Shown: in pieces, positions 24,101 through 35,420 of the stretch
Layout: every line of letters starts with the position of its first letter
Position numbering within the stretch: the first letter of the stretch is position 1
Source of the DNA: Mikania micrantha
Lineage: Eukaryota; Streptophyta; Magnoliopsida; Asterales; Asteraceae
DNA: 64,000 bases
Direction: 5' to 3'
NCBI GenBank assembly: GCA_009363875.1
Contig: CM018690.1
Coordinates: forward strand, 14,787,971 to 14,851,970
Notes under the pieces: model-generated
The model's database searches: none
What the model saw: only the letters and a program-made list of their open reading frames with translations
What the model was told of the DNA's origin: nothing
Translations under genes and position numbers: made by a program

Positions 24101-27100
24101 TTGTTGTTAAATTCAGTTCCATTATCACATTGTAAGGTTTTAATGGACTTGTCAAATTGAGTTTTAATGAGTTTGTGGAAGAGAAGAAACGTGTGAAAGA
24201 CTTGAGATTTGTGGGAACGAGGGAAGGTCCAAAGATAATTTGTATAGTCATCCAAAAATAAGATATAGTATTTATGGCCCTCGGAAGATTGTACCGGGGA
24301 TGTCCATAAATCGCTATGTATAATATCAAATGCAGAATGTGCAACTAAAGTTGAAGTATGAAAAGAAAATTTTATTAACTTGCCAAAAACACAAGGCTGA
24401 CATAAAGATAAAGGCTGTTTAATAAGATTACAATCAATGCTATTATTTTGTCTAAGAAATTGCAATAAATTGAATCCGGGGTGTCCAAGGCGGCGGTGCC
24501 AAAGGTCTTGAGAAACAGCTACAAAAACCAATGGAGTAGAGACTTGTGAATGTTGTGGAGAAGTGAGAGGATAAAGTGGTCCTGAGCTGTCATATCCATG
24601 TATGAAGGTCCTTCACAAGAAAACCAAAAGGATCAAACTCAATAGAAAGTTTATTATCAGAAACAAATTTACGAACAGAAAGTAAATTAGTAATAAGATT
24701 AGGGGAGTAAAGGATATCATTGAGATGAAAGGGTGGGAGGGGAGGGGATAAGATGGAGTGGCCGGTTCCTTGTATGGGAATTTGGGAACCATACCCAACT
24801 GTGATGTGATGAGAACTGCCATTAGAGGAATAGGAGGGCAGATTCCCTGAGTTGTTGGTCATGTGGGAAGTTGCACCAGAATCTAAGTACCAGGTGTTAT
24901 CTGGTCCATTTAGAGTCATTGTATGTAGGGCTTGTTCAATGTCAGTGGCCTGAGAGCCAGCTTCGGAGGAGGCAAAGTGGGAGTGATCTGGTCTGGGGCC
25001 AAGGAGGCCAGGAGCTGTAGTGGGTGAGCGAGCTGGGGGTGGGCGAGGAGCTGTTGGGTAAGGGCATGGGGGAACCGCCCATGGTGGGTTGGGCCATCCC
25101 CATGGTGCCGGTGATGGAGTGTGGTTCCAGGGAGACGTGGAAGATGAAAAAGTTTGCCAAGGTTGTTGGTGTCCACGGTATCCACGACCAAGGACCGCGG
25201 TTTCGAAAGAAGGCTCTGCCGCGGCCCATAGGATGGTCAGAGGAAGAGGAAGACGGCTCCGCAGGTACTGGGGAAGCTGTGTTTACAGCAGCAACTAAGA
25301 CAGTGGGTGGAGGTTGTTGATTGGCTTTGTGAGTTTCTTCAAGGATGAGTTTTGAGCGGGCTTCATAGAAGTCGGGCAGAGGAACTGTTTGCTGAAGAAG
25401 CATACCAACTCCATCAAAATCTGTGTTGAGGCCGGATATAAGCTGAAGAACAAGTCGATCATTGGAGATGGGAGAGCCGACATTGGCTAATTGGTCAGCA
25501 AGGGTTTTGAGTTTCTGGCAGTAGGTGATATTGGAAAAACTGTCAAGGCGAGTGGAATGGAATTGTTGTTCGAGGTAGAGTTGCCCAAGAGTTGCGGTTG
25601 TCATGGAAGATGTTGGCTAGAGCAGTCCAGGCTTGAGCCGCAGTAGAGTCTGGGGTGAGTATAGTATGTAGCAGATCGGTGGAAATTGTGCTATAAATCC
25701 ATTGTAGCACACTGGCGTCGACTCGATTCCAGAGTTTCTGATCTGGAGGTGGTGTTGCGGACGAGGTAACAACGGTCGGGTTGGGTATTGGGGATTTTGC
25801 AGCCGGCAGAATGTGGTCGAGAACTTCGAAGGCTCGGCAGTGGATTTTGAATAATTCGGCCCACGAGGTGTATTGGCTGCTTTCCATCTCGAGCTTAACC
25901 GGAATGAAGTTGTGTATGTTGGTGACTGTGATCGCCGGATGTAGCTTATCCATGGTGACTGCCGAAGGTGAGGGAGAAGAAGGCAGATGATGACCGAATC
26001 AGGGTTTTTGGAATGAATTAGAGATGCGGCTCTGATACCATGATAGAATATGATATGGCATCAATCGAATGAATCTCATTGAATAATCAAACCCCATATA
26101 TATAGGGATACAAATCCTTTATTGTAGGATTGAATATAGGAACTAACTAATGTCTATCTCTAAACTAATATATATCTATATTTATATATATATACGGTCT
26201 AAGAGGTATAATGGGCTTCTAAAATTGAAAGGGTAAGGCTCATGTACAAACTAACAAGACAAAATGGGAGGTTAAAAATCTAATGCAGAATGAACTTATT
26301 CCAACATAAAGAGTATACTTTTCTGAATTTGGACCTGGAACAGAAATAGATTAAGGTCCAAACAAATTGGATGATAATATAGAATATAGTCCTTAAAAAC
26401 AAAGCACGAGCCTACAAAAAAAAACAATGCAAGTTCTTGTATGGTAGTCAGAAGCAATGAGCCACTGTGCATGTGCAAAACCTATGATCATAAAAAGATA
26501 TTTAACTTGGATAACGCAATCCATCGAAAGTAAAGTACAACAGTATGAGCGATTACCTCTAGATACAACTCAGTCATTTCATCAGTTACATGAACGGGAT
26601 TCTCACGCAAATACTTCGGAAACTCAGATAATCTTTCTAAGAAATCATGCATTCTGTCAGTCTGATTCATTACCCTTGCACCAGAAAAACACAGAGATTC
26701 TCCCTTCCTTAGAGAACTGAAGCTCACGGTGCCCATTGTATGAACTTCAATAACCGTCTTAAGGAAGAGAAAGAGACTTTTAGGGTGAGGCTTCAGCGCA
26801 GTCAAGATTTGTTGGAATTCTTGAAAAAAATATTCAAGAACCAGAAAGACTGTGCCCTCTCTGCCAAAGCATAACAAACAATTGGGAAGAAAATCTATCA
26901 TTAAAAATTAAGCTAGGGAAAATCAGCATCTGATGTGTTGTTACCTGCTTAATTGAACTAAATTTGAAATTCGTGAAATGACAGCTGCTTCCAAAGAATC
27001 AAGCTTGTTGCCTTGCAACAGATTATGGATATAGGAGAAAGCATAAATTGGTTCATCCACATCTTTCATGAAGCTATCAAAAGCAGCTATATATTGGTGT

Positions 27101-30100
27101 CTGCTGTTATAAATGAAGCCACAGGCCTAGATAAATACATAATAAACACAATTATCAGTCACATTTTGCATGAGTTCTAGAAAGCAAAAGAGAGACTCAA
27201 TAGAACCTGGTAAAAGTGAGCCTTCTCACACAAGTCTAACAAGTGTTTATCATCCCAGTCTGTCTGAGGCACAACTACCAAAAGTGCAAGGACCTCTTTT
27301 TCTCTTATTTTAGAAAACTCTACACATTTCCTTTCAACATCTGCTGCCTCTAAGGTCAAATACTCAAATATTTGACCTAGCAATTCCTTTGTGACTTTAG
27401 CCTCTCCACGTGAAACAAAATGAGAAATGAACTCTAGTACATAACCTATATCATCCTTTGAAGGCCAAATTGTGTCAGGATGAATGCTAATAGATTTGCT
27501 AGTTTCTAATACGAGAACAAGAACGTCAACGATCTTTTGGGTTAGATCTTGACTTTGAGATGTAGAATCCTTTTCAACTGCAGACTCATGTGACTTTTGA
27601 ATCTCATTTATAAATGCACATCTCAAGACATCTAATGTTGCTTCAGTGTCCAGCTCTAAGAGATGATAGAGATTCTTATATGCTTTTATGGCTGATAAGC
27701 TTGTCAACCCCTGCGAACGTGGAGCTTTAGAATCCTCCAGTAAGAAGTGTATGAGCTCCCTTCTAAGAGATGGTAAACGAGCAGGGGAAAGGGCTCCATG
27801 TCCTGAATAGTAAAAAGCAAAACAAAAAATGAGCATGTGTCCAGTTCCAAGTGAGAGAAAGCCTCCATGTATCTAGAAGTTTATAGATAATATTATATCC
27901 ATACCTGGAGGAAAAGCAAGGCCTGAAAAGCAGTACTTCAAGTAAACTAGCATCCTGTATCTGTTTACAAAACCCAAGGCAAACTTGGATTTAGCAACAA
28001 TAACAATAAATGTTTTAAAATAGTCATGGGATAAAATACCATAAGTATGAAGAAAAAAAAGACAATAATAGGATCCACAATAGAGGACCATCTGTGCTAA
28101 ATCCAAAACTTCTTTTTGCCTTTGATAAGATCTATGTATTCAAGGCTTTGATTCTGGCAGATTTTGATGCAGCAAAAGGTTTTGTATCTTGATTATACAT
28201 GTAAAAGGGATTGCATGTAAGCAAACAATCTGGAAACTTATGAACACAAGAAAGCTTTTGTGTGGAACAGCCCACGACTCTTTTCTTTTTATCTTATTAA
28301 TTGAATGGAAAAGAATACCGTGTAGATTACGTAAATAACACCCCCCCCCCCCCCCCCAACTAGCAAAGGACAGGGGCCACATGTAGCTAAGATCATAAAA
28401 AGTGAGATCTAGGAGCTGTAGATATAAATTGTAAACAGAGATCTCCTAAAGCAACCTAATCTATGACAATAGAGAACTTATTTATGTGGTTCAAGTTTAT
28501 CACTTTCCTCTTAAGAAAATAGCAGATCTTCAGCAAAAATGATAATAAAATGGGGTGCAGAAGTGACTAGCAACAAAAAGTTGAATATGAAAAGAATAGC
28601 AAGACAGGACAAAACAAATATCCAAATTCCAAAACTATCAATCCGAAGAGAGTATGATATTCTATCACTGTTAATACCCGAGTGATGGAGCATTCTCACT
28701 ACCGCTGTTTGTGAAGAGCAGCAGCAGCTCCTCTAAAGGTGTTCTGAAATCATCCAGACCTTTATTGAACAAATATATCAGGGCCCTGTATAAATTGTGT
28801 TCCTGGCATAATCTGACAACCTGACATACACGTCATGAGAAAAGCTGTGACAAACAATACATGGCAAGATGCTAGTATTTCTCTATTCTTCCTAACTTTC
28901 AAACAAAACATTTGTGATTGGATAAAACTGCACATGGGATGAGAGTGAAGGTATTTAGGAGAGATTTTTTCTTCAATTAGCTGTGTTGGGAAAAAGTTCA
29001 GCTTAGTAATGCTTCTTATGAAACATACCTGGTTGAAGTCCAAGGAAGAAATGTCCATGTGAAGAACACATTGTTCAACACGCTGCAGCCAACCTTTTGC
29101 ACTGTAGTGCTCCACCAGTGCATGCATAATCTTCGATTAAAGCAAAAATTTGTTGTTTTAGTTACAACATACAGTAGCTCCCAGAAATAAACATATAGTA
29201 TTGCCTGAACTCATAAGCATACAAAAGATGTAAACAATAAATACCTCAGGTGGTAGTGATCCAAGCATGTCCTTTAAAATATATGGCTCCAAAAGCTCCA
29301 AAAATGTCTCTGAAACAGACGAGGAATAATACCATAAAAACTGCGTATTTTTTTCAGCCAGAGCCAGAAATTTGATGATCAAAATTATTTCCTAAATCAG
29401 GAAAGACAATGTCGTATGCCATGCAAAATGGGATCAAGAACATTTCATCACTAAGCATATCTTCTTGAGCATGCAAATAGCCTCGTTTTATCAGTAAAAT
29501 TTTTTTGGGTGGTACAAGATAAAAGAAAATCAAAAAACAACTAACAAGTCAACCTTTAAAGTCTGAATAATTTAAAACCTATTGGAAGGATACATCTTAG
29601 GAAGTGATTTCATGATTTTCTGATGGGTTCTATTTCAGCCTAACCAATTAGCTAGTAAAACGGAATTTGTTCGACCAATCAAATCAAAAAGATAAAATGG
29701 CATGCAAAGAGAAAGATAATGATGTACCTTTTTGTTGAACAGACTCGAAACGGGATAAAATTTCGTCAAAGAGGATGTCGGTTCTCTTGATGTGGACACA
29801 GAACTCAACTGCAACACCACCAACACTTGTGTACTGCTCTGAAGTCACAGAGTTTGAGTCATTCAAGTGCTCAAGTTGGTTGCCTAATGCCACTGATATA
29901 TAAGAAAAAACCTCATCCACATATGCTAATAGCAACTCCACTAGATGGGGCATTATTACTTTTTGAACATCACCCAATGCTCTAGGAAGATCAAAAACAC
30001 CATGGGATTGACCATCAAAAAGCATCATTGCCATGTTGAAAGCACCCATCCAGTCACCACCTCTACGCAAAACTTCAATGCGTTCCTTCCATGGGAGAAG

Positions 30101-33001
30101 GCGGGAGACAACAAGATGTGTAGGTCCAAGTAGATACAGAGAAGCACCTCTGACAGCTATACAATTGTGAATTTGTGATGAGCTTTGCTGGAGAAATGAG
30201 TGTGATGTCCAATGACATCTCCTGCGACTCCATCTACAGCGAAACTTGTGTCATGAATTAAAGTACCATCATTTGCATACAGACAGAGCTGTTCAGCTGA
30301 TGTTAGCACCACCAACATCTGAACAAACATAATATATTTGTTACTTATTATGTTTTCCTCAATGAGCCACATAATAATTATTCAATAATGGAAAAACAAA
30401 TAAGCAAGCACAATCACCTGATCATCAAGCCAAGCAATCCCTGTTGCTGAATTTTCAAGGGTCCATTTTGCATATACTTTCAGTTCCGACTTCACCAATT
30501 GTGCAACCTGTACTTGTTGATCCCAAGCAATTGCTAGCAGTGGCATGGTTGCAGACTGGACATTTTCTGAAAGAAAAATATCACACATAAAAATAAAAGT
30601 TTCTGCACGCGAGTTATCAGATCCATTTGTAACATACCCTGTGAAGGAGCTATGTATTTCCAAGCAGTGTATGGCATGGAACCCTCTCGGACCCCATCAG
30701 GCTTGGGAAGCTGAGCGTAGACTTGTGGGGTGTTAGAAATTACTTTGGCCTATAAATGAGGTAAAGGTATTGTACAAGAACATATTATTGCCATCGTCAC
30801 AAAGCTAATAAGATATAGGATGCATGCGGTCTGGTCTTTTAACAATTCCATACCACTAGAGCAGATTGATGAGTGACAAATATGACCACCCCTTCTTCAG
30901 CAGAAGTCAAATCTCCTCCCACCATACTTTCAACACCACTTGTACCAATGGTATTGCTTGCAAAAGAATCTCCAAAAGTTTCCTCCGGTACTAGGGGTGA
31001 TGCGCATACAACTGTGCTTGTTGATTCATCAAGAAGAGTCTACTTTGATAAAATCAAGGTTAGGAATGATAGATATAAAATATGTACCATCTTAAATTAT
31101 GGTAGAGTTTTACCGAGGTTTTAGATGTAGAGAACCTACTAAGCCATGAAAATGGAGAAAAGCGAATCAACTTAACCACACCTTTACTATCACCACTAAC
31201 TATGTTGAACTGACGAGTCACTTGAGAATCCATCCCCAGATATAGGATGTGAACTACCGGAGCTTTATGTTCTGTAACAACTTTTGCAACAGAAATCCTT
31301 TGGACATCCCAAACAGTATAATGCCCGTCAGCATATCCTGCAAAAAGGAGGTCTCCTTGATGATTAAAGGACATTGATGTGACTGGAGCATAAGACCTGT
31401 CTCCTTGTAATCCAAGCATTAACATCTGAAAGAAATTTCGTTAGATCACTTCAGCTGGTAAGAATGTGACTCAGAAGATTGCAACAGATCTTGCTTGAAA
31501 TAATATCAAACAAAAAGATGATTGAGGCAATTATATGCTTAAGGATCCTTTATCAAGGCATGATCATTGCAATTTCTGGTCAGAACAATTACATAAGGTT
31601 TTGCTTGAGGCTAAAAGAAAGAAAAACCACAATAGCATTTAATAATATGAAGGAGAGTCATGTGAATGGAACCTTAGCATCCATGTTATCAGCATAATGT
31701 GGAGAGTATTTGCTGGGAACAACAAGGATCAACCCTCTTGACATTCCCACTGCAATGTAGTTAAAATGTACTGCTAGGGCTTGTGGAGTTCCATGGTCTC
31801 GCCTAAATGATGGAGAAGATGTTGTCCTAGTGATTGTGTTATCAGCACTAGTACTGAAATAAGCAACAGCTGATCCCATGTGAACACCCTCAAGCTTCAT
31901 TGGTTGAGCAGCAGCACCCTCTTCCCAATGCATACCCGTAAATGCATGCTTCTTTTCAAGCTCCTCAGCAAATTTAAGGGGCTTCAATGGTGTCCTTACA
32001 TCACTATTTTCATTTGCTTGATGGATTACAATACCACTCATATTGATAGGCTTGTCACCAACTTCTGCTTGGAGGCCATACTCCACATCTTCTTCACAGA
32101 GTTCAATACTTTCAGCATCATTTTTTTCAGATAATACACTTATTGAGTCCTCTTTAGCATCCATGTCCTGCCCATGCGGAAAAGGGAACACTCCCTCATC
32201 GATAATAGGTACAGACTCCCCATAGTTTCCCTCAATGTGCTCGTTATCCAGAACAGACCTCGTACCATCCTTGCTCAAAACTGATAAAGAGTCAACCTCT
32301 GGTTTAGCGGCAGAACTAAGGGTTTCATCTCTGAAATCAAGATCAAATCCATCCATTTTGGAAGTATTAGCAACAACATCTGTTGCAAACTCTTCACAGA
32401 GGAAATCTTCACTGCATACGTTCTTGATTTCATGTTCAGTTATCAATTCCCCACAAGGTTGAGTCAATTCTGCAGATGCGGTTTCCAGTTTACGATCTTC
32501 CTCGACTAATTTTACATCTAAATGACTAATTTCTAAAGCTGTCCCACTTTCATCGCCAATATTGGCTTTAGGGTCCAAGCTTTCCATGCCAGATTTCTCC
32601 CTTGTCAGCTTAATAGCAGCAGCGTGTGGAGTTGGAATCAACCGTGAAGCCGCAGTAGCGGCTGCTAATGCTGCCCCAGGCTTAGCATTCGACCTGAATA
32701 ACCGAGGTAATTGGCTGAAAGTTTCACCTGAATTAATGGAACGAAACTTTGACTGCATTCTGGGTTTATCTCTGTCTGTTACCAACTGAGAAGTTGTCAA
32801 TAACAAGGAATCAGAAGAACTGGCATCAATTGCATTATTGCTGCTTACATCTATATACGATATGGGAGACGATGGTGAAGAAGCGTCATCAGAGTCGATG
32901 AGGATAAGTTCATCGACAGTGCTACGGTGGTTGTGATCATCTTCATCGTCACTAGTGGAGGCGTCATGAAATTGCAGGAAGGCATCTAGATCAAGCTCCA
33001 T
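18286..33001 (-). CDS. VPS8: VPS8 homolog (CORVET subunit), frameshifted
   Basis: This encodes the plant homolog of Vps8, a CORVET subunit that tethers endosomes before Rab5-dependent fusion on the route to the vacuole. The start MELDLDAF (ATG at 33001) is followed by an acidic region. Coding exons, all with GT-AG introns: 33001-31673, 31425-31114, 31039-30854, 30749-30638, 30566-30418, 30318-29728, 29309-29245, 29130-29029, 28820-28678, 27960-27905, 27802-27207, 27126-26945, 26860-26557, 21525-21286 (end uncertain), 20463-20354, 19710-19413, 19077-18712, 18624-18355 (or 18378 plus 18311-18286). Intron phases agree at every junction once an 8-bp duplication in the 30318-29728 exon is discounted, giving 1,800 residues. 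WD40-like repeats occupy about residues 390-700, then the Vps8 region, then a RING-H2 near 1622-1660. As read, the frame shifts and stops at 30157 after about 749 residues. Confidence 0.9.
18712..19077 (-). other. VPS8: VPS8 exon encoding the RING-H2 finger
   Basis: This exon encodes the C-terminal zinc-binding module: CFIC, a spacer, then NCGHASHLHC, a spacer, then CPIC. The cysteine and histidine spacing is C-X2-C ... C-X-H-X2-H-X2-C ... C-X2-C, as in RING-H2 fingers. Such fingers at the C-termini of Vps8 and related CORVET/HOPS subunits are established. The exon is phase 0 at both ends. Confidence 0.85.
19097..19320 (-). repeat. Diverged tandem duplication in a VPS8 intron
   Basis: A block of about 110 bp holding a CA/GT dinucleotide run, AAGTAAA-TTCAGC, GACTTCTACAGC and TTG-CAG-TAAAA occurs at 19097-19190 and again from about 19213. 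It lies in the intron between the 19710-19413 and 19077-18712 exons. Confidence 0.55.
21140..21181. repeat. AT dinucleotide microsatellite in a VPS8 intron
   Basis: A run of about 18 AT repeats between the 21525-21286 and 20463-20354 exons. Confidence 0.9.
21676..21832 (-). repeat. Copia 3' LTR
   Basis: 157 bp. On the coding strand it begins TCTTAGACCG and ends TTCTATCA, so the usual TG start is TC. A purine-rich tract (GACCGCGGGGTA) precedes it. It lacks 5 bp (near 21700) present in the other LTR. Confidence 0.9.
22047..25953 (-). pseudogene. Copia gag-pol, broken by frameshifts
   Basis: Domains run in copia order on the minus strand. Gag occupies 25953 to about 24942, beginning MDKLHPAI, with a frame break near 25600. 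Protease follows with the active-site motif DSGATSHMT near 24870. Then comes the pre-integrase zinc region (WHRRLGHPG), then integrase with IIHSDLW and QCDNGTEF (24531-24031), with a frame break near 24040. Reverse transcriptase spans 23954-22893 (FSPVVKPATIRT) and continues after another break near 22880 with the YVDD catalytic box (about 22780). RNase H has a TDADW box near 22300. At least three frame breaks mean no full polyprotein can be made. No CCHC knuckle is visible in Gag, only an RG-rich stretch. Confidence 0.9.
26041..26204 (-). repeat. Copia 5' LTR
   Basis: 164 bp, same termini as the 3' LTR, immediately next to the tRNA-Met primer site. The short length is at the low end for plant copia elements. 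Confidence 0.9.
28341..28357. repeat. C17 homopolymer in a VPS8 intron
   Basis: Seventeen consecutive C on the plus strand, in the intron between the 28820-28678 and 27960-27905 exons. The length is likely to vary or be misread. Confidence 0.9.
30163..30178 (-). other. VPS8: 8-bp tandem duplication disrupting VPS8
   Basis: AATTGTGA (30163-30170) is followed directly by ATTTGTGA (30171-30178) on the plus strand. Removing one copy joins the upstream frame (SSKAHHK) to the downstream frame (RGASLYLLGP, then the GGDWMGAF region). Removing one copy also makes the exon length agree with both flanking intron phases. As written, the upstream frame runs into TAG at 30159-30157. Confidence 0.85.
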
Positions 33002-33020
33002 ATGAGAGCTGCTGTATTTT

Positions 33021-33650
33021 CTGATTAAAGGCAAGAAAATAGATTACTAATAACTTAAATCAACAGACATAAAAGTGCATACAAAGTATAAAACTGAAAA
33101 AAAGTCTATCACAGATATAATCAAAGAAAAGTTATAAACTGCTTGTTAGTATAAGAAATTAGCCCCTGCCCTAGTTTCAACGTTTTTGTTGTAATACATA
33201 CATACATACATATATAGGGTATGAAATTTTTTATAACCCATCAAATATGTGATAACCCATTAACTATCATCCAATGGTTACTTGAAAAATGTAAGTGTGT
33301 AGGATCGTGACACTTGTCAATTCTTTTGTCTTTAGTATGAAGAGCATTTAGGACATTTGTCATTTATGTAAAGTTTACCCCCTTTTTTTTTAAACATTCA
33401 TAACTTTTTTATACTATATTATTTTTTTAAAAAAATTGCACCATTGTACTCGTCTCATTTTTCTCTTTAATTTCGTTATAGTCTCGACTAGTTTTTTTTT
33501 TTTTTTTTTTTGATGTAATGTATTTACATCATTGTAACGAGCTTAACAATAGCAAATTAATTAGAAATTTTTTCTAACAATGGTAAATTACAGTAATGTA
33601 ACACAAAATGAAGTAATTTACAATGACATAATTAACGGTGACGTAACACA
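33021..33650 (-). other. Leader intron of VPS8 (part), repeat-like
   Basis: A good acceptor, TTGCCTTTAATCAG, ends at 33021 on the minus strand just upstream of the start codon, so the 5' UTR is probably spliced. The upstream part of this stretch (33210-33650) begins TATATAGGGTATGAAATTTT and has repeated ACAATG-TAA-TTA motifs in both orientations near 33510-33650. That suggests a MITE remnant at the boundary with the tandem array. No coding frame. Confidence 0.5.
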
Positions 33651-35352
33651 TTATTTTTTAAAAAAATTAACAAAATATATAAAGTAATAAACGTTTCAGA
33701 TCCCAAAACTCGCCCAAAATATATCAAAAATGCACAAAAATCAACATTACTAAAGTGATTATGAGTTATCATTCTTTAAGAACAGTGATACATAATCAGA
33801 TTTTAATAACACATCATACAAATATACAACTATGTTTCATTCACAAAACCAATATATTATACCGTCAAAAATCAAGTGCAATGTTGATCAGTTATCATTC
33901 TTTAAAACAGTGATACAGAATCCACAACACAAAATTGAAAACACATCTTGATCTATCAACATCACAGGTACAAAAAACAAAAACTATAGAGTTACTCAAA
34001 ATCATTTTCATTCAGTAACAAAAAACAAACAAAATCATCACAAATAACACAAAATTAAGGCCATGGGAGAAGATCAAAAGAAAACTTACTAATGATGGTT
34101 CCGATGATGGTGATCCAACGATGAACGACGAACTCCGATTGAAATCTCTGTTGTAGAAGACGATTCACAGATTTAACTTCCTCATTTTGTGTGATGATTC
34201 CAATGATTCACCTGTGTCACGATTCAAGAAGATTGAGGGAGACGAGCCACATATTGAAGGGTTGATTGTTGAAGATGAATTTTGGAGGGGAAGTAAACGG
34301 TCTACATGTGATGTAGAATTGCAATCGGCGGATGCCTAAAATAAAGGGATGCCCTTTTAGTTTCCTTACAAATTTTGGGGTAAATTGGAGTTTTAAATTA
34401 TTTCTTTAGATCTATAGTTTAAGAATGAGTTTCATTTAATTCCAATAAACAGTTAAATTAGGTAGAACACAGGTGTCATGTGTTTCTGTATTGCACTTTT
34501 GTTCCACATCATTTACGCTCAATGACATTAAGAAGTTGCCTGTATCAACTCAGAAAACCCCAAAAATCCCCACTAATAAGATTTTATTGCTATGATTCTC
34601 AGTTTCAATTTCTTGAGCACTCAATTAGTCAAACTTATACAAAATTTCAAAAAGAGTACGAAGAATCTGAACATATTCAAGATCATCTGCTATTACACAA
34701 AAAAAAATGAGATAACAAAAAACTCTGTGTTAATTGAAAAGCCCAATTGCAGGCAAGATCATATTGCAGATCATCAAATTAGTGAAACAGAATTTTCAAG
34801 GATTGATGAGAAGGTGTGACTAATCGAAGCATAATCAAGATATCGGAGACTGCATACTTCATAACCTAAGAAGATTACTAATCAAGCAAATTGAAAGGCA
34901 ACAGTTCCAGGTTGAGCAAAGAAGACGACTCGTCAGACGTACCTTAGATTCAAAGTAAAATAGAATCCAGTGATGGCAAAAAGGCCGTCGAGGAACAACT
35001 TTGAAGCCGGAGAGAGCGATGTCTGCAAGAATTTGAACAATACTTACTTCATACAATACGTGATGGCTGACGGTGTGAAATCCAGAAAAGCGTGAAGGAC
35101 GGGTATTGCGATTGTGATGTAGTTGACGGCGAGAGTGGCGGAGATAACGGAATAGGGACGGCAACGGTTGTTGTAGGAGGGACACGGTGACAAACTTGAC
35201 GGAAATCGGATGTAAAGTAATTTTTTTATAACATTAGCATTAGCATCTTATGCTAATGTTAAAAAAAAATTGCGTCACTAATTTAACTAAATTATATCAT
35301 TATTTCTTTAATCTTATTTCTTATTTCTTGATGCCCACATGTCTATATAATA

Positions 35353-35384
<32 letters not shown>

Positions 35385-35420
35385 TTTTCTAAATACTAAA
35401 TACGGATCAAAGGCGCCCTG
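33650..35420. repeat. Array unit 1 (gene-proximal)
   Basis: This unit adjoins VPS8. Its first bases are shared with the other units only from about 33650. It alone reads GGTTCCGATGATGG next to the donor; the other units have GGTTCCGGTGATGG. The plus frame starts at 34480 and the minus frame spans 35185-34859. The hairpin arms flank about 35240. Confidence 0.93.
34090..34338 (-). promoter_or_regulatory. VPS8: Candidate VPS8 5' leader exon and promoter region
   Basis: On the minus strand a strong donor TTA|GTAAGT (exon end 34090) follows GC-richer, leader-like sequence. Splicing to the acceptor at 33021 would place it upstream of the VPS8 start codon with a 1,069-base intron. The 5' limit is not fixed: transcription may start near here, or an acceptor-like TTTATTTTAG near 34339 may make it an internal exon. 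It lies in the first unit of the tandem array, and the same donor occurs in every full unit. No transcript evidence is available. Confidence 0.5.

Larger units (their letters stand above)
21676..26204 (-). mobile_element. Ty1/copia retrotransposon in VPS8 intron 14
   Basis: Both LTRs, the primer site and the target duplication are visible. LTRs are 21676-21832 (3') and 26041-26204 (5') in element orientation. They are flanked by GGTAT at 21671-21675 and 26205-26209. The primer site TGGTATCAGAGCC (minus strand, 26040-26028) matches initiator tRNA-Met and abuts the 5' LTR. Length 4,529 bp. It sits in the intron between the 26860-26557 and 21525-21286 exons, in the gene's transcriptional orientation. 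The two LTRs differ by a 5-bp indel and several substitutions, so the insertion is not brand new. Confidence 0.93.

Noticed and set aside
30181..30260. An intron across the VPS8 frameshift that might rescue the frame
   Set aside because: The only GT...AG pair nearby is about 60 bases, would delete conserved residues and leaves the wrong phase.
34943..35048. A donor/acceptor pair in the array unit (GTAAGT at 35047 and CTTGCAG at 35023) that looked like an intron
   Set aside because: The gap is only 25 bases, too short for a plant spliceosomal intron.
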